Below are positions 1 through 9,192 of a stretch of 64,000 nucleotides of DNA, in pieces. Made by a program: the position numbers and the translations under genes. This DNA is from Symbiodinium natans. Lineage: Eukaryota > Sar > Dinophyceae > Suessiales > Symbiodiniaceae. The stretch's first letter is position 1. The number at the start of each line of letters is the position of its first letter. The stretch is from positions 2,038,501-2,102,500 of the forward strand of contig CAJNDS010002079.1 of the NCBI GenBank assembly GCA_905221605.1, read 5' to 3'. Under the pieces are notes generated by a model. The model had not been told where the DNA came from, searched no databases, and saw only the letters and a list, made by a program, of their open reading frames with translations.

Positions 1-94
1 CCTATAAACCCTATAAAACCCTATGAACCCTATAAACCCTGTAAACCCCATAAACCCTATAAAACCCCATAAACCCTAAAACCTAAACGGCTTC
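1..94. repeat. CCCTATAAA-type degenerate repeat at window edge
   Basis: Units of CCCTATAAA and CCCTATAAAA, grading into CCCTAAAACC. It resembles the telomere-like heptamer with an inserted TA. The same variant, on the other strand, forms a long array near 57.5 kb. Confidence 0.8.
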
Positions 95-160
95 ATGTGG
101 GTCTTGTACACTAAGCTTCCGAACCATGGTGGTCCCTGCGCCCCTGCTTGATCGAACGCA

Positions 161-328
161 TACTTGGAAGTTCAGGGTACTTAGTAACCCAAGTGTAAGG
201 GTTTAGGGTTTAGTTGTAAGTGTAGTTAGAACCCACTGAAACGCCCCTTAAGTACCCTATAATAGGGTCATGATTGGGTTATGAGTACAGTTGTAATTGG
301 GTTACTACGTACCATGAACCTCCAAGTA
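161..328. mobile_element. MITE-like foldback element, family 1 (copy 1)
   Basis: Starts TACTTGGAAGTTCAGGGTAC and ends with the near inverse GTACCATGAACCTCCAAGTA. The interior holds the family's AAGTGTAGTTAGAACCCACT segment and a central palindromic stretch around an AGTACCCTATAATAGGGT core. A short TTTAGGG insertion at about 199-214 interrupts the left arm relative to other copies. No coding capacity. Other copies are at 3.8, 6.15, 18.8, 20.1, 25.98, 30.8, 31.3, 44.36, 54.6 and 63.0 kb. Confidence 0.8.
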
Positions 329-394
329 TGGGTTACAAGCAGAGTTGGATTAACGAACCCATATGAGAGCTTGTAACCAGTGATAAGACTGGCA

Positions 395-516
395 CGGAGT
401 AACCCAGTTTTTCGTGTACCTTTAACCCATTTCTAACCCAATCAGGGCACTCAAGAGGCTTGTCAGTGGGTTAGAACTACACTTCTAACTGGGTTATAAG
501 TACCCTGAACCCCCAG
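395..516. mobile_element. Partial MITE-like family 1 element (copy 2)
   Basis: Shares the AACCCAATCAGGGCACTC core, the CACTTCTAACTGGGTTA segment and the right end AAGTACCCTGAACCCCCAGGT. The left terminus is not recognisable. It lies immediately before a TTTAGGG tract. Confidence 0.6.
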
Positions 517-525
517 GTGCCCCGG

Positions 526-598
526 GTTTAGGGTTTAGGGTTTAGGGTTTAGGGTTTAGGGTTTAGGGTTTAGGGCTTAGGGCTTAGGGTTTAGGTTT
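526..598. repeat. TTTAGGG tract
   Basis: About ten TTTAGGG units with a few TTAGGGC variants at the right end. Confidence 0.95.
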
Positions 599-699
599 TT
601 CGGAGTCGTAAACTTCTGAAGGCAAGATGTCTCCGGGCAGTTCCTGGCAACGGAGCAGAACGTAGATGGCGTGCGGCAGGAGGCTCGGGAGTTGCAGAT

Positions 700-820
700 A
701 CCCGAAAGTCCTAAACCCTAATCCCTAGTCCTAAACACCCCGAACCTACTCGGCCTGTTCCCAGATTTCAAGACCCTAACCCTAAACCCTAAACCCAAAA
801 CCCTAAGTCCTAAACCAAGG
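700..820. repeat. Degenerate CCCTAAA tract
   Basis: Scattered CCCTAA, CCCTAAA and CCTAAAC units. From 820 to 1390 the sequence is low-copy with isolated GGGTTTAGG words and nothing gene-like that I can support. Confidence 0.7.
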
Positions 821-1392
821 AGAGCAACCTTGGACCCACTCAGGTCGAATCCGGGGTGTTTGTTAAGGTCTAAGGGTATTTGCATGGTCCCTTAATTTAG
901 TCCCTTACCTTCTTCAAAGAGTGGGATACAAGGCTTCCACAAGTAAGGACACCATATTGAGAGACCATGTAGCTACCCCAAGATCCGTTTTAAAGGTCAC
1001 ATGAGGGGTGCATGCGAGTTTACGGGCTTTGGGTTCTGGTGGGGTTTAGGGATTCAGGGCGTTGCGGTTTGGGGATTCTGGGGGTATCGGGCTCAGGGAG
1101 AACCCTAAACCCGCAACCCTAAACCTGCTGTCTGGAGGTGATGAACCGTGTCGCCCTCAGCAGAGATGGGAGGGTTTAGGGTTTGGTTAGTTTAGGGTTG
1201 AGGGTGTAGGGTTTAGAGCCACGAGTTCTTTCAGGAACTGAGACAGTTAACAGTGCCCCCTTAAAACTCCTCTTTGCAAAGATAGTATGAACTAGAGCTC
1301 ACTCTCGCTTCAACTGCGGCAAATCTTTAGGGTGTTCACAGGGTTTTGTATAGAGTTTATCCAGGGTTACGGGTTCAGGGTCTAGCCCTAAA

Positions 1393-1490
1393 GGGTCACG
1401 TACCATGTTATTATATATTTGCGCCCCTTAAAGTCCCTATATAGGAAGCACATGTGAGGCCCAAGTGTTCCCCATGTAGGTACATGGACT
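1393..1490. mobile_element. MITE-like foldback element, family 5 (copy 1)
   Basis: Left end ACGTACCATGTTATTATATA, right end CCCCATGTAGGTACATGGA, with the internal CTATATAGGAAGCACATGTG and AGGCCCAAGTGT words shared with the element at 14.96-15.10 kb. Non-coding. Confidence 0.6.
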
Positions 1491-1499
1491 GTTAGGGTA

Positions 1500-1578
1500 G
1501 GATTATAGGGTTTAGGGTTTAGGGTTTAGGGTGTAGGGTTTAAGGTTTAGGGTTTAGGGTTTCGGGTTTAGGGTGGGC
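1500..1578. repeat. TTTAGGG tract
   Basis: Run of TTTAGGG with GTGTAGGG and TTTCGGG variants directly after a family 5 element. Confidence 0.95.
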
Positions 1579-1706
1579 ACCCGACAGCCTCATGCCGACA
1601 GAATCTTGCTTCAAGCTTCCGCCAGTCTTTCAATCGTATTATAAAGTCACCAACCCAATAGGGTGCCGTTATTGAATTTTGGTACTGAGCTACCAGGAGT
1701 AGCCCC

Positions 1707-1788
1707 CTGAACCCTAAACCCTAAACCCTAAACCCTAAACCCTAAACCCTAAACCCTAAACCCTAAACCCTAAACCCTAAACCCTAAG
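1707..1788. repeat. CCCTAAA tract
   Basis: About eleven perfect units in the orientation opposite to the preceding tract at 1.5 kb. Confidence 0.95.
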
Positions 1789-2146
1789 AGAGAGGGCTTA
1801 GCAAACCTCCCTTGAGCCACCCAGGCTTGGTGTTTAGGGTCGACCGGGCAATGCATGGGTGGTTTCACTTGTAATGAACTCCCAAACTCAGAGTTGAATT
1901 AGGGTTTAGGGTGGTGTCGAGGTTTGGCCTCGCTTCCCAAGCCGTTCTCTTGGCCGCAAATAGAAGCAAGCCTCGGTTTTGTTTTGGGTTTGGGGTTCAG
2001 GGGGTTGGCATTTAAGGCCTTTTGGGCTTGTAAGTTGTAAGGGTCCCAGAGTCCCTTACACCCTAAACCCTACACCCTAAGCCTTATGACACCTAAACCT
2101 CCACGGCATCCTCCCGAAAAGGAGGGGAACTAGGATGCCCAGTAGT

Positions 2147-2243
2147 ACCCTTATTCCCTTTTTGGGGGGTTTAGGTTCCCTTATAGGCCCCTTTAAGCAA
2201 AAAAAGGGCACCCTTTCTAAGCCTTGGTTACTGGGCAGCCTAG
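2147..2243. mobile_element. MITE-like element, family 6 (copy 1, unexpanded)
   Basis: Reads CCCTTATTCCCTTTTT, then one GGGTTTAGG word, then TTCCCTTATAGGCCCCTTTAA, an A-run, GGGCACCCTTTCTAAGCCTTG and GGTTACT. Related copies are at 11.7 kb and 54.18 kb. The 54.18 kb copy carries a long telomere-like array exactly where this copy has one heptamer. Confidence 0.7.
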
Positions 2244-2702
2244 GGAATAGTGAAGCGGTTGTTCCAGTCTCTGGGTTCTGGGGACTTCGGGGTTTGAGGG
2301 CCTAGGAAGTCCTGGCCAAAGCTGAACCCTAAACCCTCAACCAGGGTTTCAGGGTTTAGGGTTTAGGGTTGTAGGGACGATGGATGTTCAGGGTTTGGAG
2401 GAAGGGGGAGAACTTGGTTTAGTAAGGCTCAGGTGTAGGCTTGTTGAGAGCAACCGGGGGTGGTGGGGTGGGAGTGGAGAATTTGAGGCCTTGAAGATAG
2501 GATAGGGCGAGGGGGCACTTGGCAAACCCGGAGAGTCTACTTACTCCCCAAAAAAGTCTTCTTCAAACATAGCAACCCCCCTCCCAAGAAGACATGCAGA
2601 ACACTTCGTCCAACATCAATCAAGACTTAAACTTTAACGACGCCTCACAAGGCCGCGAAACTCCATCAGATCCCCACAACGGCTCCCAAAAAACAGCCAA
2701 CT

Positions 2703-2946
2703 GCTTTTCCCCTAAACCCTAAACCCTGAACCCCGAACCCCGAACCCTAAACCCTCAACCCTAAGCCCCAGGCCCAAAACCCGGCAAGGACTTAGACCCA
2801 AAAACCCAAGCCACCTAAACACAGGCGCAAAAAACCCTTAAAACCCAAACCCCCAAGTTCTAAGAACCCTAAGCCCTAAACCCTAAACCCTAGACCCTAA
2901 ACCCTAAACCCTAAACCCTAAACCCTAAACCCTAAACCCTAAACCC
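2703..2946. repeat. CCCTAAA tracts with CCCAAAA and CCCGAA variants
   Basis: Two CCCTAAA blocks (about 2710-2770 and 2875-2946) joined by degenerate C/A-rich units. The 2.3-2.7 kb stretch before it is low-copy, with no supported gene. Confidence 0.9.
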
Positions 2947-2989
2947 CCCCAAGCTCTACGAACCTTAAAGCCCCGAGGCCCCCCTGCAC

Positions 2990-3290
2990 ATGCCAAGCCG
3001 AGCTCCAGCCGCTAAAGCGGCAGCTGGAGGCCTCCAGCTTCTGATTTTCTAGGGGTTTTTAGGGGTTTTCAGGTTTTGTTATAGGGTTTGTAGGGTTTTT
3101 TGTTAATAGGGTATTTGAGGTTGTTATAGGATTGTTGGAGTTTTTTATCGGCTTTTTTGGGTTTGGGGTTTTTTCAGGGCTGTGAGGGTTTTAACGGGAG
3201 TTTTAGGGTCTAGGGCTTAGGGTTTAGGGCTTGGGGCTTTGGGCTTTTTGGGGGTTTTAGGACGTTTAGGATTTTTGGGGTTTAGGGTTT
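2990..3290. other. Short low-copy island and T/G-rich degenerate repeat
   Basis: 2990-3045 (GAGCTCCAGCCGCTAAAGCG and following) contains CTCCAG/CTGGAG inverted words and could be a remnant of the exon-like islands seen elsewhere, but no frame stands out. The rest is TTTTAGGGTTT-rich drift. Confidence 0.4.
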
Positions 3291-3360
3291 AGGATTTAGG
3301 GTTTAGGGTTTAGGGTTTAGGGTTTAGGGTTTAGGGTTTAGGGTTTAGGGTTTAGGGTTG
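3283..3360. repeat. TTTAGGG tract
   Basis: About ten units, nearly perfect. Confidence 0.95.
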
Positions 3361-3809
3361 AGGCTCTCCGAGGCCAGGGAAGGAATTTAGGGTTTGGGGT
3401 TAACAGTTTAGGGTGTTGGTTACGGGCCCAGGTTCAGCTTCTACATATAGGGCCTCGCGAATGTTGTCGATTTAGGGTTTACTGGTTCAGGTATCTACGC
3501 TTGCTTGTTGCTAGCTATTTCGGGTTTGGGCTTCTGGGGTCACTTGGGGGCTCGTTTGACTTAGTAAGTCGATTCAGGATCCTGTAGAAGTCCCTTCAAG
3601 AACCCTTGTCACCCAGCTTACGAACCCTATTTACTTAGTCAAAAGGGATTGCAAGTCTGTTTTTTGAGATTGCTTTCGTGTTATGTTGTGGCTCGATGAG
3701 GGCTTTTGAGGGCTACAAGGTGCACAGAACCCTTATCATCGCTAAACCCTATCCCTAAACCCCAAACCCCAAACCCCAAATTGGAGGTCCAGGGTGCTTC
3801 AGAAATACT

Positions 3810-3932
3810 TACTTGGAGGTTCGGGGTACCTCGTAGCCAATTGTAAGTGCAGTTATATATATATATATAACCCGCTTATGGTTACAAGTACAGTTATAAA
3901 TTTGGTTACGAGGTGCCCTGAACCTCCAGGTA
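3810..3932. mobile_element. MITE-like family 1 element (copy 3)
   Basis: Termini TACTTGGAGGTTCGGGGTAC and GGTGCCCTGAACCTCCAGGTA. A (TA)n run at about 3855-3869 sits in the arm next to the AACCCGCTTATGG segment. Confidence 0.75.
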
Positions 3933-4139
3933 CAGCTGCAGTTGTAACCACAGATGTACCCTAAGCCCTAAAACTGGTTGGGTACACGAAGCGACAGTGG
4001 CACGAGGTTGTTCAGAGCCTTCTTATGGCGCAACCTGGCTCGGATCAGGGTTGGTTTAGGATGTGGGTTTAGGGTTCACTGTTCAGGGTTTAGGATTTGG
4101 GTTAAAGGTTTAGGATTCAGGGTTCAGCAGGGTTCAGGG

Positions 4140-4322
4140 TTCAGGGTTTAGGGTTTAGGGGTTTAGGGGTTTAGGGGTTTAGGGGTTTAGGGGTTTAGGG
4201 GTTGAGGGGTTTAGGGGTTTAGGGGTTTAGGGGTTTAGGGGTTTAGGGCTTTAGGGGTTTAGGGGTTTAGGGGTTTAGGGGTTTAGGGGTTTAGGGGTTT
4301 AGGGTTTAGGGTTTAGGGTTTC
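4140..4322. repeat. TTTAGGGG octamer array
   Basis: About twenty TTTAGGGG units ending in three TTTAGGG units. The extra G is shared by nearly all units, which indicates local amplification of one variant. Confidence 0.95.
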
Positions 4323-4993
4323 AAGCAATATTCCACAATCCGCCACAGCCAATTGAGGACTGAAAAGGTCTTTTGACTCTGATGTCTGCAGACTGGAATC
4401 CTTCAACCTAAGCCCTAAACCCTGAACCATCTTCAGTCTGTCAACGCTGGAAAAGGGCTCCGGATCTAGCCCCTTCGATCGAAAATGAGCATCTGGAAGC
4501 CCAAGCAGACCCATCGCCTTTGATAGAATTCCCCCTGACCCTAAAATTTGAAACCCTAAGCCCTATTCCCTTCTACCTCCCCGAAACTCCAAAAATCACA
4601 TCGGCCCGCAACCCCAGGGTCGGACTCCTCACCTCACCCTCATATCATGAGTGTTTAGGGTTTAGGGTTTAGGAATACGGGTAGCAACTGAGGTACCGGG
4701 AAGCCTTGTCGGAAATGACGACGAGGCCGGAATGGTGTCGGGTTTAAGGGTTCTTAGCGAGGGTCCCCTAAATGCGCGCTCAAGTGCAAAACAAAGCAAA
4801 CCACAAAACCCTATAAACAAACAGGCCGCCCCGCTACAGTGGAGGGGGAGGGGGCGGGGCTTAAGGACCTGGACTCCTGGACACTTCAGAGATCATCAGA
4901 ATCCGTGTATCGTTGTCAGTGGAATCGGCCTCTTTGTTTTTTTTCCTTGAATCCTGGGTCACCCTTAGAGATTCTAAATCAGGGCTTCCCCCT

Positions 4994-5086
4994 TGGTTCT
5001 TAGCAGGGAATGAGGGAATAAAGGCCCCATAGCCCTTGAAGGGATTCTACAGGGTACCTCGTTCCCTGATTCCCTGCTAAGAACCA
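4994..5086. mobile_element. Near-perfect foldback element
   Basis: The left arm GGTTCTTAGCAGGGAATGAG is matched by the right arm that reads TTCCCTGCTAAGAACC in inverse. A further pair, AAGGCCCCATAGCCCTTGAAGG, lies towards the loop. About 93 bp in total, non-coding, and not clearly a member of the other families. Confidence 0.7.
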
Positions 5087-5342
5087 GCCAGGCTTTGTGA
5101 AGGAAGCCCCTCAAGCGGCGCTGGACGGAGGAAGTATGTGGGAAGCAGGCAATTGAGTTCAGTTTAGGCCCAGTTTAAAACCCTAAACCTCAAACCCTAA
5201 GTTTTTTAAATCGCCCGAGACGTGGGGTGGGGGAAAGTGTTAGATGGCCCCTCCAGAATCGGGCCGAAGCCGAAGCCGCCTTTGGCTTGTTAGGCCTTCG
5301 AAGCTGGTCTGCATCCTAACCTTCACAGCGTCTTCACCATCT

Positions 5343-5412
5343 CGCAGCAAACTCTCAACCCCTCAACCCCTCAACCCCTCAACCCTCAGCCCTCAACCCT
5401 CAGCCCTCAGCC

Positions 5413-5451
<39 letters not shown>

Positions 5452-5456
5452 ACCCT
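5343..5456. repeat. CCCTCAACC / CCCTCAGC repeat
   Basis: Repeats of CCCTCAA and CCCTCAG, a variant of CCCTAAA. The proline/serine-rich reading frame through it only translates the repeat and is not called as a gene. Confidence 0.85.
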
Positions 5457-6150
5457 AAACTAAACCTAATGTATCCCGTCAGGCTCCGAGGGACGCTGGA
5501 CAAGACGGAGCCAGGGTCCACGAACCCCAGCAGCTTCTGGGCACCCACTTTAAGAGGGGAACAAAGGCTTTACATACGGGGTTTAAGGTTTGGAGTTTAG
5601 GGTTTAGGGCATCAGCTTGCAAGTTCTATACATGTAGGGTGCCCACTTGTGGAGTTCCCAAGGTGTATACGGGGTTTTTGGTTTAGGTTTAGGGCCAGGT
5701 TGGTCATCCCTTATCACTCTGGTTTGCCGAGCTCTGGGCACAGGATTTGCATATTCAATGCGAATTGGGGAAGGGTGCCTGCATGGCCCCTTGGACGGGG
5801 TACATAAGGGGATGTACAAGGTCTCCGAAGACTTGTAACTACCCGAAGATAGAGAGGTTTTGGCTTGAGGCTATCGGCTAAGGGGCCGTCGCTTTAATGT
5901 GTTTGGGGCTGGCAATTCATAGCATAGGGCCCGTGGATGATTCGGGCTTTAAAGGCCTATACGGGCTTAGGGTGTGCCAGGACTGGTGCCGGATTCAGAG
6001 TCTTCGGTTTTCAAAGAATTGTGCCTTTCAGGTTTATGGGCCGATTGAGGGTGCGGCATGCAGGCTCTGGGGGCGCTATGTTCGGGGCTTGAGGCTTGTA
6101 AGCAGCGTGGTTTAGGATTTCAGGGTTCGTGGTCTCAGCAGTTTAAACGT

Positions 6151-6290
6151 TACTTGGAGGTTCATGCTACCTAGTAATCTAAATATGGCTGTCTTTATAT
6201 CCCAATTATGTCCCCTGTCAAGGTACTTAAGGTTCAGTGGGTTCTAGCTGCACTTATGTTTGGGTTACTAAATGCCCTGAACCTCCATGT
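6151..6290. mobile_element. MITE-like family 1 element (copy 4)
   Basis: Left end TACTTGGAGGTTCATGCTAC, right end GGGTTACTAAATGCCCTGAA then CCTCCATGT. Interior partly rearranged. Confidence 0.7.
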
Positions 6291-6474
6291 GGACCTCCAA
6301 TTTAGGGTTCGGGCTTTAGGGTTTCGGGTTTAGGGATGTGAAGGGTTTGTGCACCTTGTATGCAGGCTTAAATGCAGAGATCTGTGGGTGATGAGCGCGC
6401 GGTCGGGTCTTTCATGTTTCCATGCCCTTAAGGTGCTCCGCGTTTTGAGCGGGAGCTTGTCGGGTGTGCTGTTT

Positions 6475-6665
6475 AAGCTAAACCCTAAACCCTAAACTCT
6501 AAACCCTAAACCCTAAACCCCACTCCCGACTCCGCACCGCATTAACGACGGCCGCATCCCTAAACAACTTAGCGACCTCCAGCCTCTAGGGTTTAGGGCA
6601 GAAGCCCTAAGCCCTAAGCCCTAAGCCCTGAGACCCCTTGTCGCCCTAAAGCCTAAACCCTAAAC
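6475..6665. repeat. CCCTAAA tracts
   Basis: A perfect block near 6480-6520 and a CCCTAAG-rich block near 6600-6665 directly before an exon-like island. Confidence 0.85.
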
Positions 6666-6702
6666 CCTTCATGAAGTTTGCTGTGTGGTTGTGTGGTGCA
6701 TT

Positions 6703-6855
6703 TCGACGTACAATGTGCGGTATGGGCCCAAAACGAAGGGGTCCTGGCACCAGAAGATCAAGGACATGGCGGACAAGCTGTCCAAGGGCATGCAGTTCTT
6801 TTGCTGCGACGATGCGACGAAGGCAGGCCAGACGGACAACACCGAGGAGAACAGG
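6703..6855 (+). CDS. Candidate internal exon, unknown protein
   Basis: About 50 codons are open with balanced composition, including KGSWHQKIKDMADKLSKGMQ and FFCCDDATKAGQTDNTEENR. They end in frame at a clean donor, AGG|GTGAGA. A CCCTAAA tract lies just upstream. The acidic/basic mix without repeat-derived residues makes coding plausible. I do not recognise the family. The acceptor is not obvious, so the left boundary is approximate. It could be a decayed gene fragment. Confidence 0.45.
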
Positions 6856-6893
6856 GTGAGAATCGTCGCGCTGCACTTGCCACGCTGGAGAGG

Positions 6894-7067
6894 ATTGTGA
6901 GTCTCACCTTGGGCAAGTTTTGCCCCGAGGCAGACTTCCTTCGGACTTTGCCTGACAGGAGAGCCATTGCCAGCTCAGGCAGCAAGGCCTCGCGAAGTCG
7001 CTTCAACAGCATCACCGCCAGTCACGCGGAACTTGATGCCGATTGGTCAGCCCTCCTGCGCCCCTAA
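6894..7067 (+). CDS. Candidate terminal exon ending ELDADWSALLRP
   Basis: Open frame through EADFLRTLPDRRAIASSGSK and SITASHAELDADWSALLRP, closed by TAA at 7065-7067. CCCTAAA units follow at once. The end resembles QLDRDW of the small ORF at 23.8 kb, which hints at one dispersed family. It may belong with the exon at 6703-6855. The function is unknown. Confidence 0.4.
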   Translation: MVSLTLGKFCPEADFLRTLPDRRAIASSGSKASRSRFNSITASHAELDADWSALLRP

Positions 7068-7769
7068 GCCCCGAAAACCCCTAAACTCTAAACCCTACAG
7101 GCTCAAACTTATAAGCCGTAAGCCCCAAACTCCCCTAAGCACCCCGAGGCCCTAGCCCCAAACCCAAAACCCTAAATCCCCTAAACCCTAAGCCCTAAAC
7201 CCTATACCCTAAATCTCCTAAAGCTTGAACCTTAATCGAGGTCCCCGTAGCGGGCGCTGGGCCGCAAAGCAAAGTCTTGCGGCGAGTGCGAGGCTTTCGG
7301 AGTATCGTGTAAGTAAGGCTTCGGGTTCAGGATGTATTTAGCGGTTGAGGGTCGAGGGTTTAGGGTTCATGAACCTCGAACCCCATCCTACACAGGGTTT
7401 TAGGGCTTTTTGAGGTTTGAGATTCGAGAATCGGGAGTTGGACCGGAGACTGCTGTTCTGGCAGTTATGAGCTGTAGTTTCTTGGTAGGCCAGTGGTACC
7501 CTTCCTTTTTCTTGGTTCAAGGTTCCCGTATGAAGTCACCCTAAGCCCTAAACCCCCAAAGCACCTGCCCTCATATATGGTTACAGGGCTATGTGGTTTA
7601 CGATACAAGACTTAGGGTTGTTTAGGGCTTAGGGATCAGAGTTCAGGGTTTAGGGTTTATAGGTGTTTTTGGTTTAGAGCTCAACGGTTGCAGGGGGTTA
7701 GGGGGTTCAAGGTTTATGGCCTAGGTGTTAGGGAGTCTGAGTCTAAGGTGAAGAAGGGTCACAGCAACA

Positions 7770-7854
7770 AAAACTATTGTCCCTTTGGGGTCCATATTCT
7801 AAGACGGCCCCTGAATGTTGGGTACCCCACAAATTGAGGGACCATAATATAGAG
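7770..7854. mobile_element. MITE-like family 4 element (copy 1)
   Basis: Carries ACTATTGTCCCTTTGGGG on the left and TTGAGGGACCATAATATAGAG on the right, an imperfect inverted pair like those at 14.24 and 29.12 kb. It abuts a CCCTAAA tract. Confidence 0.6.
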
Positions 7855-7977
7855 AACCCTAAACCCTAAACCCTAAGCCCTAAACCCTAAACCCTAAACC
7901 CTCAGCCCTAAGCCCTAAACCCTAAACCCTAAACCCTAAATCCTAAACCCTAAACCCTAAACCCTAAACCCTAAGCC
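7855..7977. repeat. CCCTAAA tract
   Basis: About seventeen units with CCCTAAG and CCCTCAG variants, starting where the family 4 element ends. Confidence 0.95.
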
Positions 7978-8059
7978 AGGCGCCATGCATCCGTCGACCG
8001 CATGTGGCAGCCAGGCAGTCAAGGTCTGGATCTGGGTGGTTTATCCACGACTCCACGAG

Positions 8060-9190
8060 CCTAGTAGGGGGGTTCAGGGTTTAGGGTTTAGAGTTGGTTC
8101 GGGTTTAGGGTGTTTAGGGTTTGGGCCGAACTAGCTACCAACATGTTCCTTACGGTTCGTTCGGTTTTTCTTTTGTTTCTGCATTTGGCTGGTTGAGGGT
8201 TGGTACCCTAAACCCTAAACCCTTGGTACCCTAAACCCTAAACCCTAAAATTTGAACAGATTTGTTGGGTGGTGTATATGCCGATTCATGGGTTTCGTGG
8301 CCAATGTTTTATGTTGAGGGCTTATAATTAAGGTTTCTAATTTAGGCCTTTTGAATTTTTGGGGGCCTCAAGATTCTGGATCTTATTGTTTTTGTTGTGC
8401 TTGAGTTTTTTGGTTTCGGGTTTGGAGTGTTGGATTTCTGGATGAAGTTTTGGGATTTAGGTTGTTGGGGGGCTTGGGGCTTCGGTGTGTCTTGGGGCTT
8501 TATGTGTTCCGCCTAATAGTTTCGGACCATGGATTGTTGATTTCTGCGGGTTCAGGTTTGTTATCAAAGTATTCGGGCTTTGATTAGGCTGTTGAGTGGT
8601 CGCTTTTGTTTTGCTGTTTTGGTCTCCGGAATCCTACTGTACCAACGTATGTACGATTTCCAGGCGCCAACGAACAACCTAGTTTCATTCAGGGAGGATC
8701 GACCTAAGACTCAAACCCTAACCCCTAAAGCCTCAAACCCTAAGCCCTATAAGCCCTGAATCCTAGAAGCCCTAAACCCTAGAACCCTAGAATCCTAGAA
8801 CCCTAGAAGCCCTAAACCCTAAACCCTAAACCCGAAACCTTGCCCTCAACCCTGCAGTGAACTCAAGCGGCGCCAGGACTGAAGAAGCTCGTGGAGGGTG
8901 CTCTTCAAAGTGTGGAGGCATTGGACTTTAGGGTTTAGGGTTTAGGTTTTAGGGGTATGATGCTTGGCATTGAGGGGTTTAAGGCGTTTTGCGAGTGGGG
9001 TCTAGGGTGTGGGGATTTTGGCATTGGGGGTTTAGGGTTTGGGGGGTTTAGTGTGTTTAGGATTTCCTTTTTTCGGGTCATCCGGGTGGGCTAAGGTAAT
9101 GTAGTTTGTAGGGAACCCTCTGGGACAGCCGCCGGTGTGGGTTTTTGGCCTTGCTCAGGCGATGGAGGGGTTCGGGTTTAGAGTCTCGCA
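8060..9190. other. Low-copy DNA with scattered heptamers, upstream of the ankyrin gene
   Basis: Contains short TTTAGGG and CCCTAAA groups (8070-8130, 8200-8250, 8705-8835, 8930-9060) separated by T/G-rich low-copy sequence. No promoter motif or exon could be assigned. The last 130 bases before the ATG at 9193 include a frame that stays open upstream of that ATG. Confidence 0.5.
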
Positions 9191-9192
9191 CC

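Noticed and set aside
5244-5600. 118-codon Ser/Pro/Leu-rich frame
   Set aside because: The middle translates CCCTCAA/CCCTCAG repeats, and flanks have no recognisable domain.
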